NCBI RefSeq assembly: GCF_014648675.1 | Contig: NZ_BMRO01000002.1 | Location: forward strand, 660,898 to 711,172 | Source of the DNA: Actinomadura livida | GTDB lineage: Bacteria > Actinomycetota > Actinomycetes > Streptosporangiales > Streptosporangiaceae | Reading direction: 5' to 3' | DNA length: 50,275 nt | In this document: positions 20,301-28,657 of the stretch, one piece after another | Numbering within the stretch: position 1 is the first letter of the stretch | How the letters are laid out: each line of letters starts with the position of its first letter | Notes under the pieces: generated by a model | What the model saw: the letters and a program-made list of their open reading frames with translations, nothing else | The model's database searches: none | What the model was told of the DNA's origin: nothing | Made by a program: the position numbers and the translations under genes

Positions 20301-21267
20301 CGATCACGGCGCGCGGCCACTCGGACTGGCTCACCAGCAGGTCCAGCTTCCCGAGGCTGATCGCGCGGCCGGCGAAGTACGGGTTGTCCGGGGGCAGGCT
20401 GACCTGGGGCGGGCCGGCGCCGTCCGGGCGCACCGGCCCGGGCGCCGCGATCCCGGCGTCCTCCCCGGGCCCGGCGGTCCGCGCCGCCTCCCGGTCGGCG
20501 GGCTCGTCGGCGGCGGGCCACTCGTCGCCCCACGGGCTCGCGGCCCGGCGCAGCCGCTCGGTGTCCAGGATGGTGAGCGGGCGGGGCCTGCCGTCGAGGA
20601 TGCCCCGCGCCCGCCACAACCGGAACCACCGCACCAGGGTCTCGCGCGAGATGCCGGCCCAGTTCGCCAGCTCCGCCTGGCTGAGCTTCAGCGGGATCCG
20701 CGTCCCCTGCCCGGGGGCGGGCTCGCCGAACCGGTGCGCCAGTTCGAGCAGGTGGTACGCGAGCCGCTGCGGATGGTCGGCGGCCCGCACGGCGTGCCGG
20801 CGGCCGCCGTAGGTGACGGTCTGGGAGATCGCGTGCATCATCGCCTCGGCGACGTGCGGGCTGGCCGCCAGGAGGCTGCGGAACTTGCGGCGGTCGACGC
20901 GCAGCGCCGCGACGTGGTCGAGCGCGGCGACGGTGCCGCGCTGCGGATGGCCCCACGGGGCGAGGGCGCCGACGAGGTCCCCCGCGCCGAACAGGTCGAT
21001 GATCGACTCGTCGCCCTCGCTGGAGTCGACGAACTCCTTGGCCACCGCGTTGCTCGCCGCGGCGGGGGACGCCTTGAACACCACGTACACGGCGGGCGCG
21101 ACCGACCCCTGGTGGCACAGCATCCCGCCGGGCGGGATGTCGGTGCGGCGGCCCATCGCGCGCAGGGCCTGCCGGTCGGACGGTTCGAGCCGCTCCCAGA
21201 AGCTGCCCGGGCGCACGCCCATGACGGGCCGGGGGGCCGTCCCGTTCCGCGGGACCTCCTCGATCAA
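17371..21267 (-). CDS. Crp-type sensor/HTH fused to NB-ARC (STAND) ATPase and TPR array
   Basis: A 1298-aa fusion. Residues 20-150 form a cNMP-binding-type barrel (FGAGDLVGALAP ... QRGTV; the conserved GE is missing, so the pocket is degenerate). Residues 160-245 are an HTH_Crp (KLSQAELANWAGISRETLVR), followed by an acidic linker. The NB-ARC domain has Walker A GMAGVGKTT (325-333), Walker B MLLILDNA (403-410), LVIVTSR (427-433) and GLPL-like HLPLALGV (near 490). A winged helix near 570-600 leads to a long TPR array (about 650-1280) with repeats such as LAYLGLGGYEKALEHAAQAL. The architecture parallels AfsR/SARP proteins, with a Crp module replacing the SARP domain. The TTG start at 21267 follows GGAGGG by seven bases and lies four bases after the upstream stop. 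Confidence 0.88.
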   Translation of the reverse strand: MIEEVPRNGTAPRPVMGVRPGSFWERLEPSDRQALRAMGRRTDIPPGGMLCHQGSVAPAVYVVFKASPAAASNAVAKEFVDSSEGDESIIDLFGAGDLVGALAPWGHPQRGTVAALDHVAALRVDRRKFRSLLAASPHVAEAMMHAISQTVTYGGRRHAVRAADHPQRLAYHLLELAHRFGEPAPGQGTRIPLKLSQAELANWAGISRETLVRWFRLWRARGILDGRPRPLTILDTERLRRAASPWGDEWPAADEPADREAARTAGPGEDAGIAAPGPVRPDGAGPPQVSLPPDNPYFAGRAISLGKLDLLVSQSEWPRAVIVQGMAGVGKTTLALHWAHRVVDRFPDGVLFADLRGTRRGPATPAEAMGQVLRAAGVPGDRLPRTEAELAAQCRSMLADRRMLLILDNASRPEQVRPLLAAATSGLVIVTSRQRLPALLENADIRTLELQEMASQEAVDLISNVLGPGDARVREEHKAVVRLARECGHLPLALGVMAGRLAENPGESVAATVRELAARDAEDAAPYGPGLTGGGLGDGAVHGGSGPGVRAAVSPTFDVAYRSLRRDQREAFRMLGLVAGPDFTPTALAALQNRTVDEARDLLEGLRQAYLVQDVGPDRYRMHDLLRDFAREQGLLKDSDGDQLAAQQRLLAAYLADARAAGTALPGRPRPTLNSLNRTPPPRRDEAQEGDAQGSAPAADRAAGLAWFEAERRNLVAAVHQAARLGLHRTCWELADALFDFQDFRRYSEDNIAVHQAGLHAARTEEDWAAAAVMLHNLAMAHFELGDAVQAIGYGEDARRGFRAVDPPDRYGEAVTLATLADVHVVLGRYLTAIDQARLSLAVHGELGGERGGGAVAKGHETLARAYLGLGGYEKALEHAAQALGIRRRNDDLPGMAETLLTIAQVHRRQGNVHEAVSHALEALSIRQELADMHGAAQALTELARMNATLGLRDMARQDAEQALATYRSLGARHGEARTLTTLARLMCDATKFAEAFTYCGQALRLHRDTGDRHGEAETLAQIGIVHWRLGRFPEAREHLLRALEIRREIGDQHGEAHDLEHLSVIMRRLERPQEAFVLGLEALDLWHQLGAQGGMAGTLGSLARTYSRLGLPEDAERAARQALHIRSSGGDWHGLGVGKDTLAAVLRRAGRPEEALERELEALEFLGKVGDRHGEGTALAHLAAIHLDLGRAGDALEAGRRAHDLTAELGDTRAQASALHFMARACGLLGEHARAVEHVTAEAGIRRDMDDRRGLRRALQLLRDCHLALGDETAAADCVRRIRALDSWLEPDRSLGM

Positions 21268-21271
21268 CCGA

Positions 21272-21772
21272 TCACCCTCCCGCCATCGCCGCGGCCAGCG
21301 TCCAGAAGAGGAAGAGGACCGAGGTCGCCACCGCCCACGCGACCGCCTGCCAGGACAGTTCGCCGCAGCGGTGCGCCGCCGACAGCAGCCGCCGCAGCTC
21401 CACGTCGCGGATCCGCTCGTCCAGCGCGACCGCCGAGCCGAAGGGCGTCCAGGGCACCCCCGGGTCGACGGGCGAGCCGGTCCGGCCGCGGACCTCCGCG
21501 AGCACCGCGAGCAGCGTGCGGCGCGAGCGGACCGCGGAGCCGGCCGAGATCGCGAACGAACCGGCCAGCACGGGCAGCAGCGCCAGCGCGGTGCCGCCGG
21601 GCGCGCCGGCCGCCAGCCGGGTCGCGGTCCCGACCAGGACGAGGGCCAGGAACACCGCGGCGATGGCGGAGTCCCGGCCGCACAGCCGGACCAGTGTGCA
21701 GGCGTGCCCGAGGAGGTCCTCCGGCTTCTCGCTGTCCGGTCCGGGACGGAATGCGGTAACCAACTCCCTCAC
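21272..21772 (-). CDS. Small multi-pass membrane protein paired with the Crp/NB-ARC/TPR gene
   Basis: About 166 aa if the GTG at 21772 is used. Two membrane segments (IAAVFLALVLVGTATRL; ALALLPVLAGSFAISAG) are followed by a cytoplasmic loop with charged helices (LDERIRDVELRRLLSAAH), then a C-terminal membrane segment (AWAVATSVLFLFWTLAAAM). This order and the RDSAIAA/ELRRLLS helices recall Pycsar-type TM effectors (DUF5706/PycTM), but I see no decisive signature. A longer form to GTG 21847 is possible; that extension is AT-richer and looks like upstream region. Its stop is four bases before the TTG of the big gene, so the two are coupled. Confidence 0.7.
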   Translation of the reverse strand: MRELVTAFRPGPDSEKPEDLLGHACTLVRLCGRDSAIAAVFLALVLVGTATRLAAGAPGGTALALLPVLAGSFAISAGSAVRSRRTLLAVLAEVRGRTGSPVDPGVPWTPFGSAVALDERIRDVELRRLLSAAHRCGELSWQAVAWAVATSVLFLFWTLAAAMAGG

Positions 21773-21953
21773 CGTCCTCCCGCTCGATTCGATCTTCCAA
21801 GGACAATGATGCGCTGGCAATACGGAGATTTCCGCCCGTGAGCGCACGGTTCGGCTGCGTCTGGTGACTCATTCGCGCCGGGTGCGGGGTACGGCGGAGA
21901 TCCCGGGCGCCGATGCTGGAGGATGGATCTCCGCACCACCGACGGGAGGACGC

Positions 21954-22619
21954 ATGACGTACACGGGAAACGTCGAGACGGGGGGCCGTCCGGACGTCCG
22001 GGAGCTGCCCGGGCTGACGGTCACGAAGGTCTCGGTCGGCCCCTACGACAACAACGCCTACATCCTGCGCTGCACCGCGACCGGCGAGCGGCTGCTCATC
22101 GACGCGGCCAACGAGGCCTCCCGGCTGCTGGAGCTGGTCGGCGACGGCCCGCTGACCCGGATCGTCACCACGCACCGCCACCAGGACCATTGGATGGCGC
22201 TGAGCGAGGTGGTCCGCGCCACCGGCGCCCCGGTCGCCGCGCACCCCCGCGACGCGGAGGCGCTGCCCGAGCCGGTGGCCGAGCAGGTCGAGCACGGCGA
22301 CACCGTCCAGGTGGGGCAGGCGACGCTGGAGGTCATCCACCTCCGCGGCCACACGCCCGGCTCGATCGCGCTACTGTACGACGCGGGCGGTGAGCTCGCG
22401 GACCGCCCGCACCTGTTCACCGGCGACAGCCTGTTCCCCGGCGGCGTCGGCAACACGTGGGGTGACCCGACCCGGTTCAAGCAGCTGCTCGCCGATGTCG
22501 AGGAACGCGTCTTCGACCGGCTCCCGGACGCCACCTGGTTCTATCCGGGCCACGGCAAGGACTCGACGCTGGGTCGCGAGCGTCCCGCACTTCCCGAATG
22601 GCGCGCCCGCGGCTGGTGA
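21954..22619 (+). CDS. MBL-fold metallo-hydrolase
   Basis: A 221-aa metallo-beta-lactamase-fold hydrolase of the glyoxalase-II-like branch. The metal-binding motif THRHQDHW (H-x-H-x-D-H) is intact. HLRGHTPGS, FTGDSLFPGG and FYPGHGKDSTLG supply the remaining His/Asp ligands. ATG 21954 has GGGAGGA five bases upstream. It diverges from the Crp/NB-ARC/TPR cassette. In other actinobacteria a similar gene sits in the uvrA-uvrB neighbourhood. Substrate unknown. Confidence 0.9.
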   Translation: MTYTGNVETGGRPDVRELPGLTVTKVSVGPYDNNAYILRCTATGERLLIDAANEASRLLELVGDGPLTRIVTTHRHQDHWMALSEVVRATGAPVAAHPRDAEALPEPVAEQVEHGDTVQVGQATLEVIHLRGHTPGSIALLYDAGGELADRPHLFTGDSLFPGGVGNTWGDPTRFKQLLADVEERVFDRLPDATWFYPGHGKDSTLGRERPALPEWRARGW

Positions 22620-22644
22620 TCCTCCGTCCCGGCCGGAACAAGCG

Positions 22645-23295
22645 GTGCTGAGCGTTCGTTGCTCAGACGCCGACTGCCCGGGCCGAGACCAGGAGACGAC
22701 CATCCACGAAGTCCACGAGGTGGATCCGGGGCCCTCTCTGCATTACCCGGCGGGGTCGCTGGTGCTCGTCGCCGGGCTGCCCGGCGCGGGCAAGAGCACC
22801 CTGCTGAACCGGCTGTACGGGCTGCACGGCGACGAGACGGCCCCGGTGTGCGCGGGCGACGTCCGCGTGATCGACTCCGGGCAGTCCCGCAACTGGTGGT
22901 CGCGGGCGCTGCGCCCGCTGCCCCGCCGGCTGCGCACCCCGCTCGTCCACGGCACGCACGTCTGGCGGATCGGCCGCGCGATCCTCGCCGGCCACGGCGT
23001 CGTCGCGCACACCCGCGGCACCTGGCCGCACATCCTGTACCTGTTCGCGTGGATGGCGCGCCGGCGCGGCCACGACCTGCACCTGATCCTCATCGACGTC
23101 GACCCGGGCACGGCCCGCGCGGGCCAGTTCGCCCGGGGCCGCGTCGTCACCCACACGACGTTCGCCCGCCACTGCCGCCGCTGGCGCCCGCTCATCGACC
23201 GCGCACGCGGCGGCGGCGCACTGCCGCCCGCCGCCGGCGTCACCGTCCTCGACCGCGACGCCGCCGACAAACTCGAGGCCATCCGCTTCACCTGA
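22645..23295 (+). CDS. P-loop (AAA-type) ATP-binding protein
   Basis: About 216 aa. It has one clear Walker A (VAGLPGAGKSTLLNRL) and a Walker-B-like LHLILIDVDPG. Near the C-terminus DRARGGGALPPAAGVTVLDRD resembles the tail of small zeta-toxin/kinase-like ATPases. The start is uncertain: GTG 22645 is the only in-frame start before the P-loop that gives a plausible N-terminus, while AGGAGA at about 22690 precedes no standard start codon. It lies 25 bases after the MBL gene and is probably co-transcribed. Function unknown. Confidence 0.7.
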   Translation: MLSVRCSDADCPGRDQETTIHEVHEVDPGPSLHYPAGSLVLVAGLPGAGKSTLLNRLYGLHGDETAPVCAGDVRVIDSGQSRNWWSRALRPLPRRLRTPLVHGTHVWRIGRAILAGHGVVAHTRGTWPHILYLFAWMARRRGHDLHLILIDVDPGTARAGQFARGRVVTHTTFARHCRRWRPLIDRARGGGALPPAAGVTVLDRDAADKLEAIRFT

Positions 23296-23439
23296 GCCCC
23301 GCCTCAGGCGGCCTCGGCGACCCCGTCGTCCCCTCGACGACCGGCGGCCCCCTCCTTCCGGGACCCGCCGCGCACGCGTCCTGGCCCGGTGCCCGCGGGT
23401 TCCGGCCGGTGGAAGCGGACCGGCAGGTCAGCGGGGAGG

Positions 23440-23449
23440 TATATAGGGT
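23440..23449 (+). promoter_or_regulatory. Possible -10 region of mscR
   Basis: TATATAGGGT is an AT-rich island 34 bases before the mscR ATG in otherwise GC-rich sequence and contains both TATATA and TAGGGT as -10 candidates. No clear -35 is seen. Confidence 0.4.
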
Positions 23450-23482
23450 CGGGGGAAGGTCTAGGCGTAGAGAGGCGGCAGC

Positions 23483-24568
23483 ATGGCGCAGCAGGTACGC
23501 GGGGTCGTCGCACCGGGCAAGGGCGAGCCGGTGCGCATCGAGACGATCGTCGTTCCGGACCCCGGGCCCGGGGAGGCGGTCGTGAAGATCCAGGCGTGCG
23601 GGGTCTGCCACACCGACCTGCATTACCGCGAGGGCGGGATCAACGACGAGTTCCCGTTCCTGCTCGGGCACGAGGCCGCGGGCGTGGTGGAGCAGGTCGG
23701 CGACGGAGTCACCGAGGTCGGGCCCGGCGACTTCGTGATCCTGAACTGGCGGGCGGTGTGCGGCCAGTGCCGGGCCTGCGTGCGCGGGCGTCCCTGGCAC
23801 TGCTTCGACACGCACAACGCGACGCAGAAGATGACCCTCGCGGACGGCACGGAGCTGTCGCCCGCGCTCGGCATCGGCGCGTTCGCCGACAAGACCCTCG
23901 TCGCGGCGGGGCAGTGCACGAAGGTCGACTCCCGGGCCAGGCCGGAGGTCGCGGGCCTGCTGGGCTGCGGCGTGATGGCCGGGCTCGGCGCGGCGATCAA
24001 CACCGGCGGGGTCGGCCGGGGCGACTCGGTCGCGGTGATCGGCTGCGGCGGGGTCGGCGCGGCGTCGGTGCTCGGGGCGCGGCTGGCGGGCGCGGCGACG
24101 ATCATCGCGGTGGACCTGGACGAGCGGAAGCTGACCACGGCGTCCTCGCTGGGCGCGACGCACACCGTCAACGGCAAGGACGAGGACGTCGTCGAGAAGG
24201 TGCGGGAGCTGACCGGCGGGTTCGGCGCCGACGTCGTCATCGACGCGGTCGGCCGCCCGGAGACCTACGAGCAGGCGTTCTACGCCCGCGACCTCGCCGG
24301 GACGGTCGTGCTGGTGGGGGTGCCGACGCCGGAGATGCGGCTGGAGCTGCCGCTGCTGGACGTGTTCGGCCGCGGCGGGTCGCTGAAGTCGTCCTGGTAC
24401 GGCGACTGCCTGCCCTCGCGCGACTTCCCGATGCTCATCGACCTCTACCTGCAGGGCCGCCTGGACCTGGACGCGTTCGTGTCCGAGACGATCGAGCTGG
24501 ACGGCGTCGAGGCGGCGTTCGACAAGATGCACCGCGGTGACGTGCTGCGTTCGGTGGTGATGCTCTGA
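23483..24568 (+). CDS. mscR: S-(hydroxymethyl)mycothiol dehydrogenase
   Basis: A 361-aa zinc-dependent class III-type alcohol dehydrogenase that oxidises the spontaneous adduct of formaldehyde and mycothiol; related enzymes also reduce S-nitrosomycothiol. It has catalytic zinc ligands in [10 protein letters not shown] and GHEAAGVVE, structural zinc cysteines in [15 protein letters not shown], and the NAD-binding loop [26 protein letters not shown] is typical of the mycothiol enzyme. ATG 23483 opens [17 protein letters not shown]. Its stop overlaps the next ATG by one base (TGATG), forming the conserved two-gene formaldehyde-detoxification unit. Confidence 0.95.
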   Translation: MAQQVRGVVAPGKGEPVRIETIVVPDPGPGEAVVKIQACGVCHTDLHYREGGINDEFPFLLGHEAAGVVEQVGDGVTEVGPGDFVILNWRAVCGQCRACVRGRPWHCFDTHNATQKMTLADGTELSPALGIGAFADKTLVAAGQCTKVDSRARPEVAGLLGCGVMAGLGAAINTGGVGRGDSVAVIGCGGVGAASVLGARLAGAATIIAVDLDERKLTTASSLGATHTVNGKDEDVVEKVRELTGGFGADVVIDAVGRPETYEQAFYARDLAGTVVLVGVPTPEMRLELPLLDVFGRGGSLKSSWYGDCLPSRDFPMLIDLYLQGRLDLDAFVSETIELDGVEAAFDKMHRGDVLRSVVML

Positions 24569-25197
24569 TGGCCGCGCGGATCGACCACATCGAGACGTCC
24601 GGGACGTTCTCCCTGGACGGCGGTACTTGGGACGTCGACAACAACGTCTGGATCGTCGGCGACGACGGCGAGGCGGTCGTCATCGACGCCGCGCACGACG
24701 CCGGCGCGATCGCGGAGGCGGTCGGCGGGCGGCGGCTCGCGGCGATCGTGTCCACGCACGGCCACGACGACCACATCGACGCGGCGCCGGAGCTGAAGGC
24801 CCGGACCGGCGCGCCCGTGCTGCTGCACCCCGACGACCTGATGCTGTGGAAGCAGAAGCACCCGGACGCGAGCCCCGACGGGGACCTTTCCGACGGGCAG
24901 GTCATCACCGTCGCGGGCACGGACCTGCACGTCCTGCACACGCCGGGCCACAGCCCGGGGGCCGTCTGCCTGTACGCCCCCGACCTGGGGACGGTGTTCT
25001 CCGGCGACACCCTGTTCAACGGCGGGCCGGGCGCGACCGGGCGGTCGTTCTCCGACTTCCCGACGATCATCACCTCGATCCGGGAGCGGCTCCTCACGCT
25101 GCCCGCGGACACCGAGGTCCGGACGGGGCACGGCCCGTCCACCACGATCGGCGCCGAGGCCCCGCACCTGGAGGAGTGGATCGCCCGCGGCCACTGA
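24568..25197 (+). CDS. MBL-fold hydrolase coupled to mycothiol formaldehyde oxidation
   Basis: A 209-aa metallo-beta-lactamase-fold protein with STHGHDDHIDAA (H-x-H-x-D-H), HTPGHSPG, FSGDTLFNGG and TGHGPSTTIG, so a full set of metal ligands. Coupled by a one-base overlap to mscR, as in mycobacteria (the gene after mscR). The likely role is hydrolysis of S-formylmycothiol to formate and mycothiol; this is inferred from context. Confidence 0.92.
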   Translation: MAARIDHIETSGTFSLDGGTWDVDNNVWIVGDDGEAVVIDAAHDAGAIAEAVGGRRLAAIVSTHGHDDHIDAAPELKARTGAPVLLHPDDLMLWKQKHPDASPDGDLSDGQVITVAGTDLHVLHTPGHSPGAVCLYAPDLGTVFSGDTLFNGGPGATGRSFSDFPTIITSIRERLLTLPADTEVRTGHGPSTTIGAEAPHLEEWIARGH

Positions 25198-25224
25198 CCC
25201 GCCGGCCCTTCCCCGGGCCCGCGG

Positions 25225-26619
25225 TCAGGCGAGTTCCTCGATGAAGGCGGCCAGCTGGGTCAGGTTGCGGCACTCGTACATCGGGACGAGCTCGCCGTAG
25301 CGGGACGCGGCGGAGTCGCCGGTGTCCCACCGGCCGCGCGGCTCGGGGTTGAGCCAGTACGCGTGCCGCGCGCGGTCGACCATGGCGCGCAGGATCGGCA
25401 GGGACAGCTCGCCGTAGTTGGAGCGGGCGTCCCCGAGGATCAGCAGGGACGTCTTGGGCGTGATGGCGTCGCGGTACCGGTCGTCGAAGACCTTGATGGC
25501 GTGGCCGTAGTTGGAGCGGCCGGTGATCCAGACGAGGTCGGCCTCGGCGGCCAGCCGCGCCATCGCGTCCGCGACGTCCACGCCCGGCGCGAAGAAGCGG
25601 GTGATCTCGTCGGTGGCGTCGATGAACGCGAACGCGCGGACCTTGCTGAACTGCTCCCGCAGCGCGAACGTCAGCAGCAGCGTGAAGTGCGCGAACGCCG
25701 ACACCGAGTCACTGGCGTCGCACAGCACGACCAGTTCGGGCTTGTGCGGGCGGCGCGGCCGGTGGTGGGTGGTGAGCGGCACTCCCCCGCTGGCGAGGGA
25801 CGCGCGGACCGTCCGGCGGAAGTCGAGCCGGCCGCGCCTGCCGTGCCGCTGCTTCTGGACGAGCCGGGCCGCGAGCTTGCGCGCCAGCGGGTACACCTCG
25901 CGGCGCAGCGCGGCCAGCTCGGCGCGGCTCGCGCCGGAGAAGTCGAGGCGCTCCAGCGGCGGCCGGACGGTGATCCGGGCGGTCCGCTCGACGCCGGTGT
26001 CCTCGGCGATGCGGCGCCGCACCTCGCCCGCGACGAGGTCCTCGAACCGGGCGATGCGGTCGCGGAACGTGCGGCGGGCGACCCGCTCGGCCATCCCGCC
26101 GCGCTCCTGCCCGGTCAGCACCGCGTTGAGCAGCCGGGCCATGAGCGTCTCGGGCGACATGGCGCGCAGGACGCCGAAGGAGAACCACGACTCCTGGCCC
26201 GGGGTCCGGCCGTACTCGCCGACGGCCAGGCGGGCGAACTGCCGCAGCCCCGCGTCGTCGCCGGACAGGAGGAGTTCGGCCAGCTCGTCGCGGCGGGCCT
26301 GCACCTCGGGGTCCAGCGCCGGCGGGACGGGGCGCCCGTCGTCGTCCAGCGTCCGGGCGGGGCGGTCCCGCTCGCCGGACCCGGCGCCGTCCCCGACCGC
26401 GGCGGGGAACCACAGGTCGAAGAGCGTGTCGAAGGTCGGGCGGTGCTGGGGCCGCTTGACGAGCGTCGCGGCGTAGGCGGCGCGCAGCGACTCGCGGTCG
26501 AGGAGGTCGACGACCTGCATGGCGCGGACCGCGTCCAGGCCCTCGGCCACCGACACCGGCAGCCCGGCCCGGCGCAGCTCCGCGACGAAGCCGGTGTGGC
26601 GGTCGATGAGGGAGGCCAC
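25225..26619 (-). CDS. VWA-domain CoxE-like protein, partner of MoxR ATPase
   Basis: A 464-aa protein with a C-terminal von Willebrand A domain whose MIDAS DxSxS is visible in ELVVLCDASDSVSAF. The conserved WITGRSNYGHA and LLILGDARSNYGE stretches follow. The N-terminal region (residues 1-250) is helical (SLIDRHTGFVAELRRAGLPV), as in the CoxE/YehP-like family. The GTG at 26619 starts five bases after the MoxR stop. MoxR-VWA pairs act as metal-insertion or complex-assembly chaperones; the client here is not evident. Confidence 0.88.
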   Translation of the reverse strand: MASLIDRHTGFVAELRRAGLPVSVAEGLDAVRAMQVVDLLDRESLRAAYAATLVKRPQHRPTFDTLFDLWFPAAVGDGAGSGERDRPARTLDDDGRPVPPALDPEVQARRDELAELLLSGDDAGLRQFARLAVGEYGRTPGQESWFSFGVLRAMSPETLMARLLNAVLTGQERGGMAERVARRTFRDRIARFEDLVAGEVRRRIAEDTGVERTARITVRPPLERLDFSGASRAELAALRREVYPLARKLAARLVQKQRHGRRGRLDFRRTVRASLASGGVPLTTHHRPRRPHKPELVVLCDASDSVSAFAHFTLLLTFALREQFSKVRAFAFIDATDEITRFFAPGVDVADAMARLAAEADLVWITGRSNYGHAIKVFDDRYRDAITPKTSLLILGDARSNYGELSLPILRAMVDRARHAYWLNPEPRGRWDTGDSAASRYGELVPMYECRNLTQLAAFIEELA

Positions 26620-26624
26620 GCGGA

Positions 26625-27538
<914 letters not shown>

Positions 27539-27542
<4 letters not shown>

Positions 27543-27982
27543 CCCCTGCCCCTCGTCGCGGGCGCCTGCTTGGCGGGTGCCTTCTTGTAGGTCTGGTTGG
27601 TCCCGGCGAACACGAGCGACCTTCCGTTCTCGGCGAGGGTGACGCCCCAGTAGGACGCGACCTGCGGGTCCCCGCCCTTCCAGGAGAAGCGGTACTTGCG
27701 GCCGCCCTCGGGAATGACCGTCCCGGTCCAGAGCCGCTGCTTGCCCTTCACCCACACCCCGGCACCGTCCAACCGGAACTGGAAGAAGTCGTCCGCGGTG
27801 CCGATCCACCGTCCGACCAGCGGTTTCATGTCGGACGGCTTGACCACCGGCACCGGCCCGAGCGTCGTGGGCGGGGCGGCCGAGGCCGCGTCCGCGCCGC
27901 CTTCCGCACCGCCCCCCGAGCCGCCGCAGCCGGTCAGGGCGAGCGCGGCGGCCGCGCAGACGGCGAGGACGGTGACTCTCAC
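27539..27982 (-). CDS. Putative lipoprotein upstream of MoxR-VWA
   Basis: A 147-aa exported protein. The signal peptide MRVTVLAVCAAAALALTGCG ends in the lipobox LTGC, followed by a Gly/Ala-rich linker. A compact beta-rich domain follows (LVGRWIGTADDFFQFRLDG ... KYRFSWKGGD ... VTLAENGRSLVFAG), resembling small lipocalin-like or copper-chaperone-like folds but not identified. The C-terminus is basic (KKAPAKQAPATRGRG). The GTG at 27982 has GGGAGG six bases upstream. It may be a client or anchor of the MoxR-VWA pair. Confidence 0.8.
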
Positions 27983-28110
27983 GAAGACCTCCCGGGCGAT
28001 CTGGGGTGAAGCGGCAGTTTACCGGCGGGCCGCCCGCGCTCCCCGCCGAGACCTGCGGGGTAGGCGGCGGTTGGCCCCGCCGGGTGACGCGCGGCGGGAA
28101 CGCGGCGGCC

Positions 28111-28116
28111 TATAAC
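28111..28116 (+). promoter_or_regulatory. -10 element of a leaderless transcript
   Basis: TATAAC lies six bases before the ATG at 28123. The expected transcription start falls on or next to the A of the ATG, and the only purine run (GGAG) is too close to act as a ribosome site. Confidence 0.6.
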
Positions 28117-28122
28117 CGGAGC

Positions 28123-28464
28123 ATGACGACCCCACGACTCCCCCGCGACGACCTGGCGGCCGCGATGGCGGCCCGGCGCGAACTGGGCCCCGAATACGAC
28201 GACGCCTTCATCGAGACGGTCGTCGAGCGCATCCAGGAGACCCTCGAAGCGCGCCCGGCCGCCGCGCCCGCGCGCCGGCCCCGGCCGGGACGGGCGCACG
28301 GGCGCGGGGACCGCGATCACAGCCTGGCCACGGCGGTGCTGTCGCTGCTGGCCGCGATCCCGCTGAGCGCGATCGCGGTCGTCAACGCCGGCCTCCCCGG
28401 CCTGTTCGTGGCCATGGCCGCAATCGTCATGGTCAACGTCACCTACACCTACCGCCCTCGTTAG
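28123..28464 (+). CDS. Small two-TM membrane protein
   Basis: A 113-aa protein of a type common in actinobacteria, with no assigned function. The N-terminal cytoplasmic part has RRELGPEYDDAFIETVVERI, which I recall as the conserved signature of the group. After a Pro/Arg linker come two membrane segments (AVLSLLAAIPLSAIAVV; LPGLFVAMAAIVMVNVTYTY). The gene appears leaderless. Its stop is directly followed by a GC hairpin belonging to repeat copy B. Confidence 0.8.
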   Translation: MTTPRLPRDDLAAAMAARRELGPEYDDAFIETVVERIQETLEARPAAAPARRPRPGRAHGRGDRDHSLATAVLSLLAAIPLSAIAVVNAGLPGLFVAMAAIVMVNVTYTYRPR

Positions 28465-28465
28465 C

Positions 28466-28625
28466 CCAGGGGGCGACCCCCTGGAACCCCCGGTCCGAGC
28501 CGGCCGATCCTCACGCCACCGTCGCGGTCGATGCGACCGTGCGGGTCGTGCGGTGTCGCCGCGGTCGCCCCGCTCGGCGGGTCGTACGGCCTGCGCTCGC
28601 TGCACTCGCTCCGGCCGCACGACCC
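28466..28625 (-). repeat. Dispersed intergenic repeat, copy B
   Basis: Inverse copy of the element at 4931-5093, again between convergent genes. A hairpin CCAGGGGG (28466-28473) / CCCCCTGG (28477-28484) directly follows the stop at 28464. The long arms are GGGTCGTACGGCC (28579-28591) and GGCCGCACGACCC (28613-28625). Compared with copy A, one arm carries an A/T change that leaves a G-U wobble in RNA, so the fold is kept. Confidence 0.85.
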
Positions 28626-28657
28626 GGAACCGTCGCCTCGGGTTCAGAGCCTGTCGG

